Shown here: one piece after another, positions 34,504 through 43,496 of the stretch | Position numbering within the stretch: the stretch's first letter is position 1 | Layout: every line of letters starts with the position of its first letter | Origin: KACC-23026 sp963829575 | GTDB lineage: Bacteria > Bacillota > Bacilli > Bacillales > Sporolactobacillaceae | Direction of reading: 5' to 3' | NCBI GenBank assembly: GCA_963829575.1 | Contig: CAWHJF010000013.1 | Coordinates: 541,415-605,414 of the forward strand | DNA: 64,000 nt | Notes under the pieces: generated by a model | The model's database searches: none | What the model saw: the letters and a program-made list of their open reading frames with translations, nothing else | Told to the model about the DNA's origin: nothing | Position numbers and translations under genes: made by a program

Positions 34504-35298
34504 ATGAAATTTGCTATACAGTCTAAAGGGGACGAAACCTCTAATTCAATTCGAACACAAATTACGGATTATTTGCTAGAATTTGGGCTCCAAGAGGATG
34601 AAGTGGAACCCGATATTGTCATCTCTGTTGGTGGAGATGGCACGTTGCTTCATGCCTTTCACAAATATGTCAAACGGTTGGCTCACACCTCATTTGTGGG
34701 GGTCCACACGGGACACTTGGGATTCTATGCGGATTGGACACCCGACGAAATTGAAAAATTAGTGATCCATCTCGCCAAGACACCGTTTCAGGTGGTGGAA
34801 TATCCGCTTTTAGAAGTGTCTATTCAATTGAATGGTGATGAAGATGAAAAACGCTATCTCGCATTAAATGAGTGCACCGTTAAAAGTAGTGAAGGGTCCC
34901 TTGTTATGGATGTCAATATTAAAGGCCTCCATTTTGAAACATTTAGAGGGGACGGTCTTTGTATCTCAACACCGACTGGAAGTACAGCTTATAATAAAGC
35001 TTTGTCAGGGGCGATTATTCATCCGTCGCTTGCTTCGATCCAATTGGCAGAAATGGCTTCTATCAATAATCGGGTCTATCGAACAGTGGGTTCTCCACTT
35101 GTTCTCCCTCAACATCACACGTGCATGCTAAAACCTGTCAATGATGTGAACTACGACATCACCATTGATCACCTATCCATCATGCACAAAGATGTGCACT
35201 TAATCCGATGCCGGGTTGCAGAAGAACGCGTTCGATTTGCTCGGTTCCGTCCCTTTCCTTTTTGGAAACGGGTGCGCGATTCCTTTGTTGGAGACTAA
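34504..35298 (+). CDS. nadK: NAD kinase
   Basis: A 264-residue enzyme phosphorylating NAD to NADP. SVGGDGTLLHAF (GGDG at 43-46), GVHTGHLGFYADW, NECTVKS and STPTGSTAYNKALSGAIIHP are all conserved with B. subtilis PpnKA. I start at the ATG giving MKFAIQSKGD, with AAGGA 8 nt upstream; an ATG 9 bp earlier is possible. It is part of the yjbM-nadK-yjbO operon. Confidence 0.95.
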   Translation: MKFAIQSKGDETSNSIRTQITDYLLEFGLQEDEVEPDIVISVGGDGTLLHAFHKYVKRLAHTSFVGVHTGHLGFYADWTPDEIEKLVIHLAKTPFQVVEYPLLEVSIQLNGDEDEKRYLALNECTVKSSEGSLVMDVNIKGLHFETFRGDGLCISTPTGSTAYNKALSGAIIHPSLASIQLAEMASINNRVYRTVGSPLVLPQHHTCMLKPVNDVNYDITIDHLSIMHKDVHLIRCRVAEERVRFARFRPFPFWKRVRDSFVGD

Positions 35299-35301
35299 CC
35301 T

Positions 35302-36276
35302 ATGTATGAAGGTTTAAAACTCAAACGCTTCATCTCGATAAAGGATTCAGGTCGTAAACTAGGGGATTTTGTTCGTGGGGAAATGAATCTGTCTAGAAGA
35401 GCGATAAAGACCATTAAGTTCAAAGATGGGGCTTTTCTTGTCAACGGCTCACCACAAAATGTGACCTATCTCTTAAAGGGCAATGAAGAGCTTGTGGTGT
35501 GTTTCCCACCAGAAGAGAAAAGCACCACATTACAGCCCGAACCGCTAACTTTGGATGTGATTTTTGAAGATGCCTATGCCCTTATTATAAATAAACCCGC
35601 TGGAATGCCGACGATTCCTTCTTATCAGCATTTCACGGGCACATTAGCAAACGGTGTGGTGCATTATTTGCTTGATAAAGGTGAAAGTGGGACGTCCCAT
35701 CCGGTCACGCGATTAGACCGAGAAACTTCAGGATTGGTTTTAATGGCCAAGTTTGGTCATGTTCATGATTTGTTCTCAAGAAAGCAAAAAGCAAAAGAAG
35801 TGAACCGGCGCTATCTGGCCGTTGTGGAACACCCATTTGATTCGCCATCGGGTGTTATTGAATCGCCAATCGGCAGGAAAGAAGGCAGCATCATTGAGCG
35901 TTGCGTGGCCCCAGACGGAAAACCTGCGTTAACGTATTATAAAGTCCTCTGGCAAAACGCGTCGCATGCGGTTGTAGGAATTGCTCTCGAGACGGGACGT
36001 ACCCATCAAATACGAGTTCATTTTTCATCGATTGGACATCCGCTCGTCGGCGATGATCTTTACGGTGGCCACACTGATTTGTTGAACAGACAGGCGCTTC
36101 ATGCCCGCCATCTTTTTTTTCGACACCCTCTCACAGAGGAAAAAGTGTTTTGCACAGCGCCAATTCCTCAAGATCTATTTGGACTCTTAGAGGATGAAGC
36201 ACAATCTTCTATTGAAATATGGGATGCTGAGGTCTTGAAGCAATCTAGAAAAGAGACGGACTCAAAAAAGGTCTGA
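35302..36276 (+). CDS. yjbO: RluD-family pseudouridine synthase (YjbO)
   Basis: A 324-residue pseudouridine synthase. The N-terminal region to about residue 75 is S4-like, and the catalytic motif HPVTRLDRETSG has its Asp near residue 138. LETGRTHQIRVHFSSIGHPLVGDDLYGG is the C-terminal family signature. The RNA target is probably rRNA but cannot be assigned. It begins 3 bp after nadK with GGAGACTAACCT upstream. Confidence 0.92.
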   Translation: MYEGLKLKRFISIKDSGRKLGDFVRGEMNLSRRAIKTIKFKDGAFLVNGSPQNVTYLLKGNEELVVCFPPEEKSTTLQPEPLTLDVIFEDAYALIINKPAGMPTIPSYQHFTGTLANGVVHYLLDKGESGTSHPVTRLDRETSGLVLMAKFGHVHDLFSRKQKAKEVNRRYLAVVEHPFDSPSGVIESPIGRKEGSIIERCVAPDGKPALTYYKVLWQNASHAVVGIALETGRTHQIRVHFSSIGHPLVGDDLYGGHTDLLNRQALHARHLFFRHPLTEEKVFCTAPIPQDLFGLLEDEAQSSIEIWDAEVLKQSRKETDSKKV

Positions 36277-36310
36277 CTTCCTCGTTTCAATACCATATCC
36301 TGTTTTAAGA

Positions 36311-36344
36311 AGGGTTGACCCTGCTTGATGGTCAGCCTCTTTTT
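36311..36344 (+). terminator. Intrinsic terminator of the yjbM-nadK-yjbO operon
   Basis: GGTTGACC pairs with GGTCAGCC, followed by TCTTTTT. It lies just before the convergent prpE stop. Confidence 0.75.
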
Positions 36345-36353
36345 GGTATGTGG

Positions 36354-37091
36354 TTAGTTCTCGATGGTTCGGAATTTTTCTTCGATTAGCGGTTGCTCGG
36401 AAGGAACTGCCACGCATTCTTTTTCAGGATAACGCCAAGCTGTTAAGCGCCCACCAAAAACACATCCAGTATCAATATTAATCGTATGGCCGATTCCTCT
36501 GGGTTCCTTTACAGGTGTATGCCCATATACAATCCAAGCACTCCCTTTATAGGTTTTGGCCCAGTCCCGACGAATGGGGAAGCCTGTTGAATCCGTTTCG
36601 CCTGTGACGTCGCCATAGAGGACAAAGGACTTTACTTTCTTATTTGTAAGTCCAATGTCTTTTTCTTTAATTCCAGCATGAGCCACGACAAGGCGACCCT
36701 CATCCAGGACTAAATATAGAGGGGAGGCTTCATAAAGTTTTTTAAAGGCGTGGGTTACAAGTCGATATTCTTTTGGGGTAAGGGCTTGTAATTCTGCAAC
36801 AGTTGTTTCTAATCCATTTTTAACTTGAACGTTGCGGCCAAGTAAATATCGGTACAATTTATCACAATGATTTCCCGGGACATAATTCGCCAAATTTCGC
36901 TTGCACAATTCGGTTGTAAGTTGCATCATCTGGACCGAAGCAGGTCCACGATCCGTAATGTCGCCTAAAAAAATAGGCTTTCGACCTTTCGGATGAACGG
37001 GTAGCTCATTTTTCCATTCATACCCTAATGTGTTTAATAGCGCGATACATTCCTCGTAACAGCCATGAACATCACCAATGATATCGTACAT
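36354..37091 (-). CDS. prpE: Bis(5'-nucleosyl)-tetraphosphatase PrpE
   Basis: A 245-residue metallophosphoesterase hydrolysing Ap4A-type dinucleotides. IIGDVHGCYEE, FLGDITDRGP and VPGNHCDKL are the three calcineurin-like metal-binding motifs, with VVAHAGI and IDTGCVFGG further on. In B. subtilis PrpE affects spore germination. AGAGGTGACAAC precedes the ATG. Confidence 0.93.
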   Translation of the reverse strand: MYDIIGDVHGCYEECIALLNTLGYEWKNELPVHPKGRKPIFLGDITDRGPASVQMMQLTTELCKRNLANYVPGNHCDKLYRYLLGRNVQVKNGLETTVAELQALTPKEYRLVTHAFKKLYEASPLYLVLDEGRLVVAHAGIKEKDIGLTNKKVKSFVLYGDVTGETDSTGFPIRRDWAKTYKGSAWIVYGHTPVKEPRGIGHTINIDTGCVFGGRLTAWRYPEKECVAVPSEQPLIEEKFRTIEN

Positions 37092-37147
37092 ATGTTGTCA
37101 CCTCTGCAACTAGCATACCCTTTTTGGTGGGCTCTCTACCCCAAATA

Positions 37148-37178
37148 ATAAAAAACCACCCATGATAAATGGGTGGTC
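37148..37178 (-). terminator. Terminator of the FtsW/RodA gene
   Basis: On the minus strand ACCACCCA pairs with TGGGTGGT, followed by TTTTTT. The stem overlaps the stop codon. Confidence 0.85.
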
Positions 37179-38352
37179 AATCAAACATATATTTCTTAGC
37201 TCGTGCTTTAATGCTTAGAACAATTCCAATCGACATCATATTGGTTAACAGAGAGCTCCCACCATAACTTATGAAAGGGAGTGGGACACCGGTAATCGGC
37301 ATGACTTGAATCGTCATCCCAACATTTTCAAAAATGGTAAAAGTAATCATACCGATGATCCCAGTGATAATGTAACTTCCGAAGGGATCATGTGTTTTTA
37401 ACGCTGTGTGAATCATTCGGTAGATCAGCATGAAGAAAATTGAAATCAAAATACTTGAGCCGATAAAGCCAAATGATGAGCCAATTACAGAGAAAATAAA
37501 ATCATTATACCCTTCTGGTAAGTTTCCAACAGCGTGCGTGAGGCCTTTCCCATAGAGTTGTCCAGAGCCAATTGCATTTAAAGACAGGATCAATTGATAG
37601 CCTTCTGAATTGGAATAATGGTAAGGCGCCAACCATCCGTAAAAACGATCCAATTGGTGAGTCTTTAATAAGAGATTAACCACTGTTGGAAATTTAAAAT
37701 AAGATACAACAAGAGCTGCAAGGCCGATAAACATCAATGAAAACATCGCAAAAATAAGCCGCCAACGAATTCCAGAAACTAAGATCATGAAAACAACGAT
37801 CGCAACGAGAAGCATAACGGTTCCTAAATCGGGTTGGATTAGGATAAGTAAAATGGGTGGGATCGATACCGCGATGATTTTTAAGAGCAAACGAATGTCA
37901 TCCTTGATACTGCGGACAGGGTGGGCTTCATTGTGATCAATGATCATCCGCCCAATGACAAGAATCAGAATGATTTTCATGAATTCTGCAGGTTGCACCT
38001 CACCAAGACCAGGCAAGACATACCAACTTGTTGCCCCATGTGAAGAGTGGGCAAACGGAACAGGCACACCATGCGCGTAGGCGATCAAACCAATTAAAGG
38101 GAGTAAAATCACGCCATACAAGATCCAAGTGAGGGGTTTAAGCCGTTCGTAATCGATTAAGAAGAAAAGGCCCATTACAATGAAACCGACCACATACCAG
38201 AAAAGTTGGTGAATCACAAAATAGTGGTTTCCTCCCAAGTTTTGCGGAATGGGAGCTTCGTAAATCGAAATTAAACTGCTGCAGAACAACAAAAATATGA
38301 TAAAGACAAGCGTATAATCAAGCTTTGATAATAAGGATTCTGAATTATCCAT
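37177..38352 (-). CDS. FtsW/RodA/SpoVE family protein
   Basis: A 391-residue SEDS protein with about ten membrane helices, a peptidoglycan glycosyltransferase acting with a class B PBP. HGATSWYVLPGLGEVQPAEFMKI, LLILIQPDLGTVMLL and the C-terminal MPITGVPLPFISYGGSSLLTNM are the family signatures, and the catalytic Asp lies in the QPDLG region. The sequence looks closer to RodA than FtsW, but elongation versus sporulation use cannot be decided. AAAGGAATTG lies about 10 nt upstream of the ATG. Confidence 0.9.
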   Translation of the reverse strand: MDNSESLLSKLDYTLVFIIFLLFCSSLISIYEAPIPQNLGGNHYFVIHQLFWYVVGFIVMGLFFLIDYERLKPLTWILYGVILLPLIGLIAYAHGVPVPFAHSSHGATSWYVLPGLGEVQPAEFMKIILILVIGRMIIDHNEAHPVRSIKDDIRLLLKIIAVSIPPILLILIQPDLGTVMLLVAIVVFMILVSGIRWRLIFAMFSLMFIGLAALVVSYFKFPTVVNLLLKTHQLDRFYGWLAPYHYSNSEGYQLILSLNAIGSGQLYGKGLTHAVGNLPEGYNDFIFSVIGSSFGFIGSSILISIFFMLIYRMIHTALKTHDPFGSYIITGIIGMITFTIFENVGMTIQVMPITGVPLPFISYGGSSLLTNMMSIGIVLSIKARAKKYMFD

Positions 38353-38525
38353 AATTGTTTCAATTCCTTTAACGTTTTAGAAAGTGAACTTTTAAGAGCC
38401 TAAACCTAGTTTACCATAATGTGATGCACCAACTAAAACTATATATAAAAAATAAAAAGTGATTTGTTCGGCGAATGTCAGGAGCGTCGTAACCTCCTGA
38501 AAAAACATATTTTCACAATAGATTA

Positions 38526-38534
38526 TGATATAAT
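38526..38534 (+). promoter_or_regulatory. fabI promoter, extended -10
   Basis: TGATATAAT fits the extended -10 consensus, and the -35 is weak. A full FapR palindrome is not evident between it and the gene. Confidence 0.5.
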
Positions 38535-38591
38535 ATTTAGGAGTTCTGGACAAGTTTTAAAATGGACCATTATTTTAAGGAGGATTAATTA

Positions 38592-39368
38592 GTGAATCTT
38601 TCATTAGAAAACAAAACCTATGTCGTGATGGGTGTTGCCAACAAGCGCAGCATTGCTTGGGGCATTGCACAAGCTTTGCATGAGGCAGGAGCCCAACTAA
38701 TTTTTACATACGCAGGTGAACGATTTAAAGATGGTGTTGAAAAATTGGTTGGGACATTAGAGAGTGACAAGCATTTTCTTTTGCCATGTGACGTGACCAA
38801 TGATGCTGAAATTGAAAAAACCTTTGAAGAAATTAAGAACCGAGTGGGTGTCGTGCACGGTCTAGCCCACTGTGTGGCGTTTGCTAATAAGGAAGAGTTA
38901 GATGGTGACTATCTAAGTACTACTCGCGAGGGATTTTTACTTGCTCATAATATTAGTTCTTATTCTTTAACAGCTGTAGCCAAAGCGGTTCGGCCAATCA
39001 TGTCAGAAGGTGGTAGCATTTTAACCTTGACGTATTTGGGAGGCGAGCGCGTGATCCAAAACTATAACATCATGGGGGTTGCTAAGGCTTCCCTTGATGC
39101 AAGTGTAAAATATCTCGCGAATGACCTTGGAAAAGACGGCATCCGTGTTAATGCCATTTCAGCGGGGCCAATTCGGACCTTATCTGCTAAAGGGATTTCG
39201 GACTTCAATAGTATTATTAAGGTGATCGAAGAAAAGTCACCGCTTAGAAGAACCGTTACCCCTGAAGACGTAGGACGTTCCGCGCTCTTTTTGATGAGTG
39301 ATTGGTCAAGTGCCATCACAGGTGAAGTGCTTCACGTGGACAGCGGATTTAACATTATTGGTTACTAA
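38592..39368 (+). CDS. fabI: Enoyl-ACP reductase FabI
   Basis: A 258-residue NADH/NADPH-dependent enoyl-ACP reductase, final step of each fatty-acid elongation round. The N-terminal GVANKRSIAWGIAQAL is the FabI cofactor motif, and YNIMGVAKAS provides the Tyr-x6-Lys catalytic pair. GTG follows AAGGAGGATTAATTA. It complements fabH and fabF at 8.6-11 kb. Confidence 0.95.
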   Translation: MNLSLENKTYVVMGVANKRSIAWGIAQALHEAGAQLIFTYAGERFKDGVEKLVGTLESDKHFLLPCDVTNDAEIEKTFEEIKNRVGVVHGLAHCVAFANKEELDGDYLSTTREGFLLAHNISSYSLTAVAKAVRPIMSEGGSILTLTYLGGERVIQNYNIMGVAKASLDASVKYLANDLGKDGIRVNAISAGPIRTLSAKGISDFNSIIKVIEEKSPLRRTVTPEDVGRSALFLMSDWSSAITGEVLHVDSGFNIIGY

Positions 39369-39370
39369 TT

Positions 39371-39425
39371 CAAAACAAAAAGGAACTCTTCTAGGTTTTT
39401 CTTAGAAGAGTTCCTTTTTGTTTTG
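39371..39425. terminator. Very long terminator after fabI
   Basis: A perfect 23-bp inverted repeat (left arm starts CAAAACAAAAAGG, right arm ends CCTTTTTGTTTTG) with a 9-nt loop. The T-run inside the right arm makes it a strong terminator that could work both ways. Confidence 0.88.
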
Positions 39426-39564
39426 GCCTAGTAAAAGTGTAGACGGATAACTAGATTCTCCATAAATTGGACGATAATTAGGCCAAATGCGGGTGCCATC
39501 GTCCTATAGACCCCCATAGAATGTAGAGAACACTTGATAACGCCCTATAGAAAGGAAGGTATAA

Positions 39565-40704
39565 ATGGTCAACAAAACAGATTGTAAACCATGCTCATCC
39601 CCAAAAGACTTTAAAGAAGAAGTGATTCGTGTTCCTAAGGTCTATGATTGGGTGAATGACTCTATTACAGTAAAAAAAGAAGTCTTCTTTGGTGAAGAAC
39701 AAATAGACGCAATTCGTTGTGCGATGGAAGATCCAAATAGACGTCCTCTAAGAATTGTGGCAAAAGCACCCAAAACACCTCCGGTTTTCCCATTGCAATT
39801 TAGCCATCCTGACCATGTGAAAGGTGAAGGATTTTTCTGCGAACAAATAGGAGAAAAACGTGAGGTCGTCGTTCCGATCTCAGGTGAATTTGTGAACGCG
39901 GAATTGGTTGATCTCTTGTTTAATGCCGAAATTGAAATTGAAGTCGTCGATCGACATGGTCGTTTAGTAACGGAAGCCTGCGTGGATGTTGCCGCATTAG
40001 AACCATTCGTCCTCTGTTACCCAAATGGCACATCACTTATATGCCGTATCCAAAAAATTCTTGCTGAGATTACGTCAGGGACCATTCTATTAAACACGCA
40101 TGTTCCAAAAAGTTTCCATTTAAAGGTTACTTTTTGTGTGGATGTTCAAGTTGAAGCAGAAGTTAAATTAGAGGTGTTCGGCCGTTTTGCGTCTTCTCGT
40201 GAAAATAATTTAGAACCAATTGAAGGCGAGTCGGTCAAGTGCCCGCCAATTAAATTCCCAGAACAGTGCCCAGATATTTACCCCGTTCACAGGAACGGTG
40301 AATGTCGAGCAAAAGGAGAAGCAAGCGGTCCGACACACTCACCAAAAGGCAGAGCGGGTATCTTAGTAGACATCAATCCAAGCGGCAGTTTAGACAACAG
40401 TGTATTCGATTTTACCTTTGATCGTGCCGATGACGAAGGAAACGACTCTTTGACCTTCTCCGCGCATCATTTTGATCCAGACACCTTTTGTTGTAAATCA
40501 TTTAAAGGTGGATTAAAAATGGATGTGTCCGGATCTGGTACCACATTAACCGGTCAACGGTTACATTTCCGTCTTGCATTATTAGATGAAGACAATCACG
40601 ATCAATTCCAAGTCCAATTGACGGATCCGCAAACAGGAGAAACCGTTCTTAATACAGGGGTTTGTCACATTACCGAAGGCGGCATTGTGATCAAACAAGA
40701 TTAA
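39565..40704 (+). CDS. Probable morphogenetic spore coat protein (BMQ_0737-like)
   Basis: A 379-residue soluble protein with scattered Cys residues and no signal peptide. The opening CxxC region followed by EEVIRVPKVYDWVNDS is characteristic of the BMQ_0737-type spore coat family; the middle is beta-rich with VPISGEFVNAEL, and the C-terminal 120 residues look like a second beta domain. The place directly after fabI is where B. subtilis has cotO and cotZYXWV. A CATAGAATG element near 39515 vaguely resembles a sigma-K -10. AAAGGAAGG precedes the ATG. Confidence 0.7.
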   Translation: MVNKTDCKPCSSPKDFKEEVIRVPKVYDWVNDSITVKKEVFFGEEQIDAIRCAMEDPNRRPLRIVAKAPKTPPVFPLQFSHPDHVKGEGFFCEQIGEKREVVVPISGEFVNAELVDLLFNAEIEIEVVDRHGRLVTEACVDVAALEPFVLCYPNGTSLICRIQKILAEITSGTILLNTHVPKSFHLKVTFCVDVQVEAEVKLEVFGRFASSRENNLEPIEGESVKCPPIKFPEQCPDIYPVHRNGECRAKGEASGPTHSPKGRAGILVDINPSGSLDNSVFDFTFDRADDEGNDSLTFSAHHFDPDTFCCKSFKGGLKMDVSGSGTTLTGQRLHFRLALLDEDNHDQFQVQLTDPQTGETVLNTGVCHITEGGIVIKQD

Positions 40705-40724
40705 TTAAATAGAGACTGAGACAA

Positions 40725-40766
40725 AAGGGTCAGACTCCCTCGTTCCCCACGAGGGGTATGACCCTT
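40725..40766 (+). terminator. Strong nested hairpin after the coat gene
   Basis: AAGGGTCA/TGACCCTT encloses CCCTCGT/ACGAGGG. No T-run follows, so it is a weak terminator or an RNA-stability element. Confidence 0.55.
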
Positions 40767-40874
40767 GCCTCTTGGTGAGCTTCTTTAAATAAAATATCAC
40801 GAAAGGCAAGGACTCACCATCCCAATCCTTTCTACATATGGTAAATAGAATATGAAACCGGTAAGGGGGCGTTA

Positions 40875-41825
40875 ATGATGGAGGAAGCGGGAAGGACGGC
40901 TACGCTCTCAAAGCTTATAAGTCGTGAAAAGTTCTACAAAGAGAAAGCCTTAAAACTTGAAAAAGAATTAATCTTTTCGCAGGAACAAGTGACTGCCATG
41001 CAGGCCCGCATTGAAGATTTAAATGAAAAACTTCTATCCAACGAAGAGAATCAGTCTGAGAACATTTCTTTACAAGAAGAGCTTAATCAAAGTAAAGTGG
41101 CTTTAAAGGAAAAAGTAGAACAAGAAAAGGCCTTACTGGAGCGTATTGAAACATTAGAAGCAAAAACGGAATCCGACGATGTCGCACGTTTTGAAGAAAA
41201 GATTGTGGGTTACGAAACACTTCTACAAGAAGTGGAAAGGACGATCAATGGTAAAGAAAAAGAATTGACGGTTCTTAAGAAAAGACTGGAACAGTTTGAA
41301 AACCAGTCACGCCGATCGGCGAGTTTATCTCTAATGGACCTTCAAAAGGCGGAGAAAAATTCAGACGGGACTCACACAATTCAATCGACTGCCATATCTT
41401 ATAGTGATCATGCTGTTATCTTTTTAAAAGACTCCTGCTTAATACGAGGGGATTTTGTCATTGAAAACCTTGGATCCAACACGCTCTTCTCGCCGAGTGT
41501 GTGTTTTAAATTGAATCCAATTGATGCAATTTCACTTCGTGGGAAGCTTGCTTTGAATGAGGGAAGTATTCTTGAAGGAGATAGCAACGAATGGTCGATT
41601 GTCCAAAATGACTGGTCAGAGGAAGCAAAGGAAAGAGGAGAAGTTTGGATTGCTCCAACCCAGGCGATTAAGATCGAAGCGGGTGAGCAGATTCGAATTC
41701 CTGATCTTCAATTTAATATTGACACTGAGTTTTGTAAAAAAGTGAAGATCGATGCCTTTGTGTACTTTAATGACGGTGAGGTTCGAAACCAATCAATGAA
41801 TCCAATTCTTCTTAATTTTTCTTGA
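40875..41825 (+). CDS. Coiled-coil protein with C-terminal beta domain, putative spore-surface protein
   Basis: A 316-residue protein. Residues 10-145 are a Glu/Lys/Gln-rich coiled coil (heptads such as KALKLEKELIFSQEQV); residues 160-316 form a beta-rich domain with HAVIFLKDSCLIRGDFVIEN and FYFND-type strands. No family is recognised. It lies between two likely coat genes in the same direction, so a structural role in spore assembly is inferred. GGGGGCGTTA lies 5 nt before the first of two ATGs. Confidence 0.6.
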   Translation: MMEEAGRTATLSKLISREKFYKEKALKLEKELIFSQEQVTAMQARIEDLNEKLLSNEENQSENISLQEELNQSKVALKEKVEQEKALLERIETLEAKTESDDVARFEEKIVGYETLLQEVERTINGKEKELTVLKKRLEQFENQSRRSASLSLMDLQKAEKNSDGTHTIQSTAISYSDHAVIFLKDSCLIRGDFVIENLGSNTLFSPSVCFKLNPIDAISLRGKLALNEGSILEGDSNEWSIVQNDWSEEAKERGEVWIAPTQAIKIEAGEQIRIPDLQFNIDTEFCKKVKIDAFVYFNDGEVRNQSMNPILLNFS

Positions 41826-41931
41826 ATAACCATTTAAAGAGAGTGCCTTAACATAGATATGGGCGATCGACTATACAAAATTTGAGCCATTCGCATATAG
41901 TGTGACGAAACCACTTCAGGAGGGATTTTAA

Positions 41932-42522
41932 GTGCCAGAAGAAAAAAAGAAATCAAGAAATCTACATGTTGACACGTTACACATCCATGCCAAAGATATC
42001 GTGTTCCATCGTGATGAAGAAGAAGGGGCTGGGGCTGCTGCTGCTGTACCAGGAGCACTAGGAACACCAACACCTCAAGGTTTCCCTTTCTCACAAGGTC
42101 CGCAAAATTTCCAAGCTCCACAAGGCTTTCAGGCTCCACAAGGGTTTCAAGGCCCACAAGGCTTCCAAGCAGCTGGAGCACCAGTTGAAGGTGAAGAGGT
42201 AGCAGAAACAGAAAGAACCGAGCAAGTTCAGCAAATTCAACGTGATTTCTGGGGATTCCCAGTCTATCCTCAACAACAACCAATTGTTCAGCCATTTGCT
42301 CAACCACAACCTCTAGCAGAACAATCTGTCGTTGAGAATGAAGTCGTCGAGAAGAAAGAAACGGAAACCGTTGAGGTTAACGAACAAACTGCTCAAGGCG
42401 CACAAACACCTCAAACGCCACAACCTGGGTTCCCTCAAGGGCCTCAATTTGGTCCACAATTTGGTCCACAACAAGGACTTCAAGGTCAACCAGGTCAACC
42501 TGGACCATTTGGCTGGATCTAA
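41932..42522 (+). CDS. Gln/Pro/Gly-rich repeat protein, putative spore coat
   Basis: A 196-residue protein. The N-terminus (EEKKKSRNLHVDTLHIHAKD) is a conserved-looking beta segment; then follow tandem QGFQ-type repeats (NFQAPQGFQAPQGF around residues 58-75), an acidic Val/Glu region, and a second Gln-Pro-Gly tail (GPQFGPQFGPQ). GTG follows AGGAGGGATTTTAA. Low-complexity repeats and location suggest a coat or exosporium component. Confidence 0.6.
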   Translation: MPEEKKKSRNLHVDTLHIHAKDIVFHRDEEEGAGAAAAVPGALGTPTPQGFPFSQGPQNFQAPQGFQAPQGFQGPQGFQAAGAPVEGEEVAETERTEQVQQIQRDFWGFPVYPQQQPIVQPFAQPQPLAEQSVVENEVVEKKETETVEVNEQTAQGAQTPQTPQPGFPQGPQFGPQFGPQQGLQGQPGQPGPFGWI

Positions 42523-42524
42523 TT

Positions 42525-42569
42525 TAAAAAAGCCTCCAAAGCGTTTAAGCACTTTTGGGGGCTTTTTTG
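42525..42569 (+). terminator. Intrinsic terminator of the coat cluster
   Basis: AAAAAGCCTCCAAA pairs with TTTTGGGGGCTTTTTT around a 12-nt loop. Confidence 0.85.
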
Positions 42570-42697
42570 TTATGTTCAGATGCAAAACGAAACAACAGTC
42601 GTTCATAATTGAGACGGATCTGAATCCAATCATGATCTATACTAAAAGTTATTCAAACTAAGATTCTTTAAGGTGAGATTTGTGCCCATTGAATTTT

Positions 42698-43408
42698 TTA
42701 TACCTGTTGATCTTCGCCCGAGTTTTTTGGATAAATCGTTTGTACATAGAGCCCATCTTCAATTCGCCATTCGCAGAACATAACGTCTTGAACAGAATGG
42801 ATGTTTCGTTTCGAGAGCTCCTGCTGCAACCATTTTTGATCGCGTTTGATTTGCCTGAGGTTTTTTTTCAACATAACGCCGTCACTTATAAGTGTGACAG
42901 GAATACTTACCGATTGAATCGGAATGTCGAGGTCGAGTTTGGTGACTTGGTCATAGATTGGCTTTTTTATGGTATTGACTTTTCCATTGGGCTCTAGGAT
43001 TGCGTGTTCAATTTCTCGAAGGGAGAAGATGCCCTTGTCCCTTAATAGAGATTGCAGGCGATTAATATCGATTCGATGCTTTTTTAACTCTTTTCGATTA
43101 ATGATGCCATTGTCAATTAAAATGGCAGGTGTGCTTTCAATGATGCCTCTTGATTTGTTGAATTTGAGCGCAATAAAGTCCACCACATAGATCAAAAGCC
43201 CCCAGACGATGACCACATAAATGATCCGAAATAAATCCACTTTTGGATCGTATATGGCACCTCCTACGAATTCGCCGAGCACAAGCGAGGCGACAAAATC
43301 AAAGGGGGTGGCTTGTGAAATGGAAGAGCGCCCTAATGATTTGGTGACAAGCATTAATGCGATAAAACCAACGAACAATTCAATGGTCGTTTCTATGTAC
43401 TGATGCAT
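42698..43408 (-). CDS. DUF421 (YetF-type) membrane protein
   Basis: A 236-residue protein with three N-terminal helices, the DUF421 core KSLGRSSISQATPFDFVASLVLGEFVGG, and a cytoplasmic alpha/beta domain (LIDNGIINRKELKKHRI). YetF-family proteins are common in spore formers and in some species sit in the spore membrane, but their activity is unknown. AAAGGAGTGACATTTT precedes the ATG. Confidence 0.9.
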   Translation of the reverse strand: MHQYIETTIELFVGFIALMLVTKSLGRSSISQATPFDFVASLVLGEFVGGAIYDPKVDLFRIIYVVIVWGLLIYVVDFIALKFNKSRGIIESTPAILIDNGIINRKELKKHRIDINRLQSLLRDKGIFSLREIEHAILEPNGKVNTIKKPIYDQVTKLDLDIPIQSVSIPVTLISDGVMLKKNLRQIKRDQKWLQQELSKRNIHSVQDVMFCEWRIEDGLYVQTIYPKNSGEDQQV

Positions 43409-43469
43409 AAAATGTCACTCCTTTGCACGATTAGTGTAACTCAAGGAGGTGACATTCATTCTTGAAAAA

Positions 43470-43496
43470 TAAAAAACCGAGCATTAATGACTCGGC
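43470..43496 (-). terminator. Terminator of yjcG-yjcF
   Basis: On the minus strand CCGAG pairs with CTCGG, followed by TTTTTTATTTTT. It overlaps the yjcF stop. Confidence 0.75.

Noticed and set aside
38520..38591. FapR box before fabI
   Set aside because: TTAGGAG...AAGTTTTAA only vaguely resembles the operator, and the half-site spacing and symmetry are wrong.
41834..42307. 157-residue minus-strand frame opposite the Gln-rich coat gene
   Set aside because: It is the antisense shadow of the repetitive coding sequence, with Leu/Val-rich composition caused by CAA/CCA codons on the other strand.
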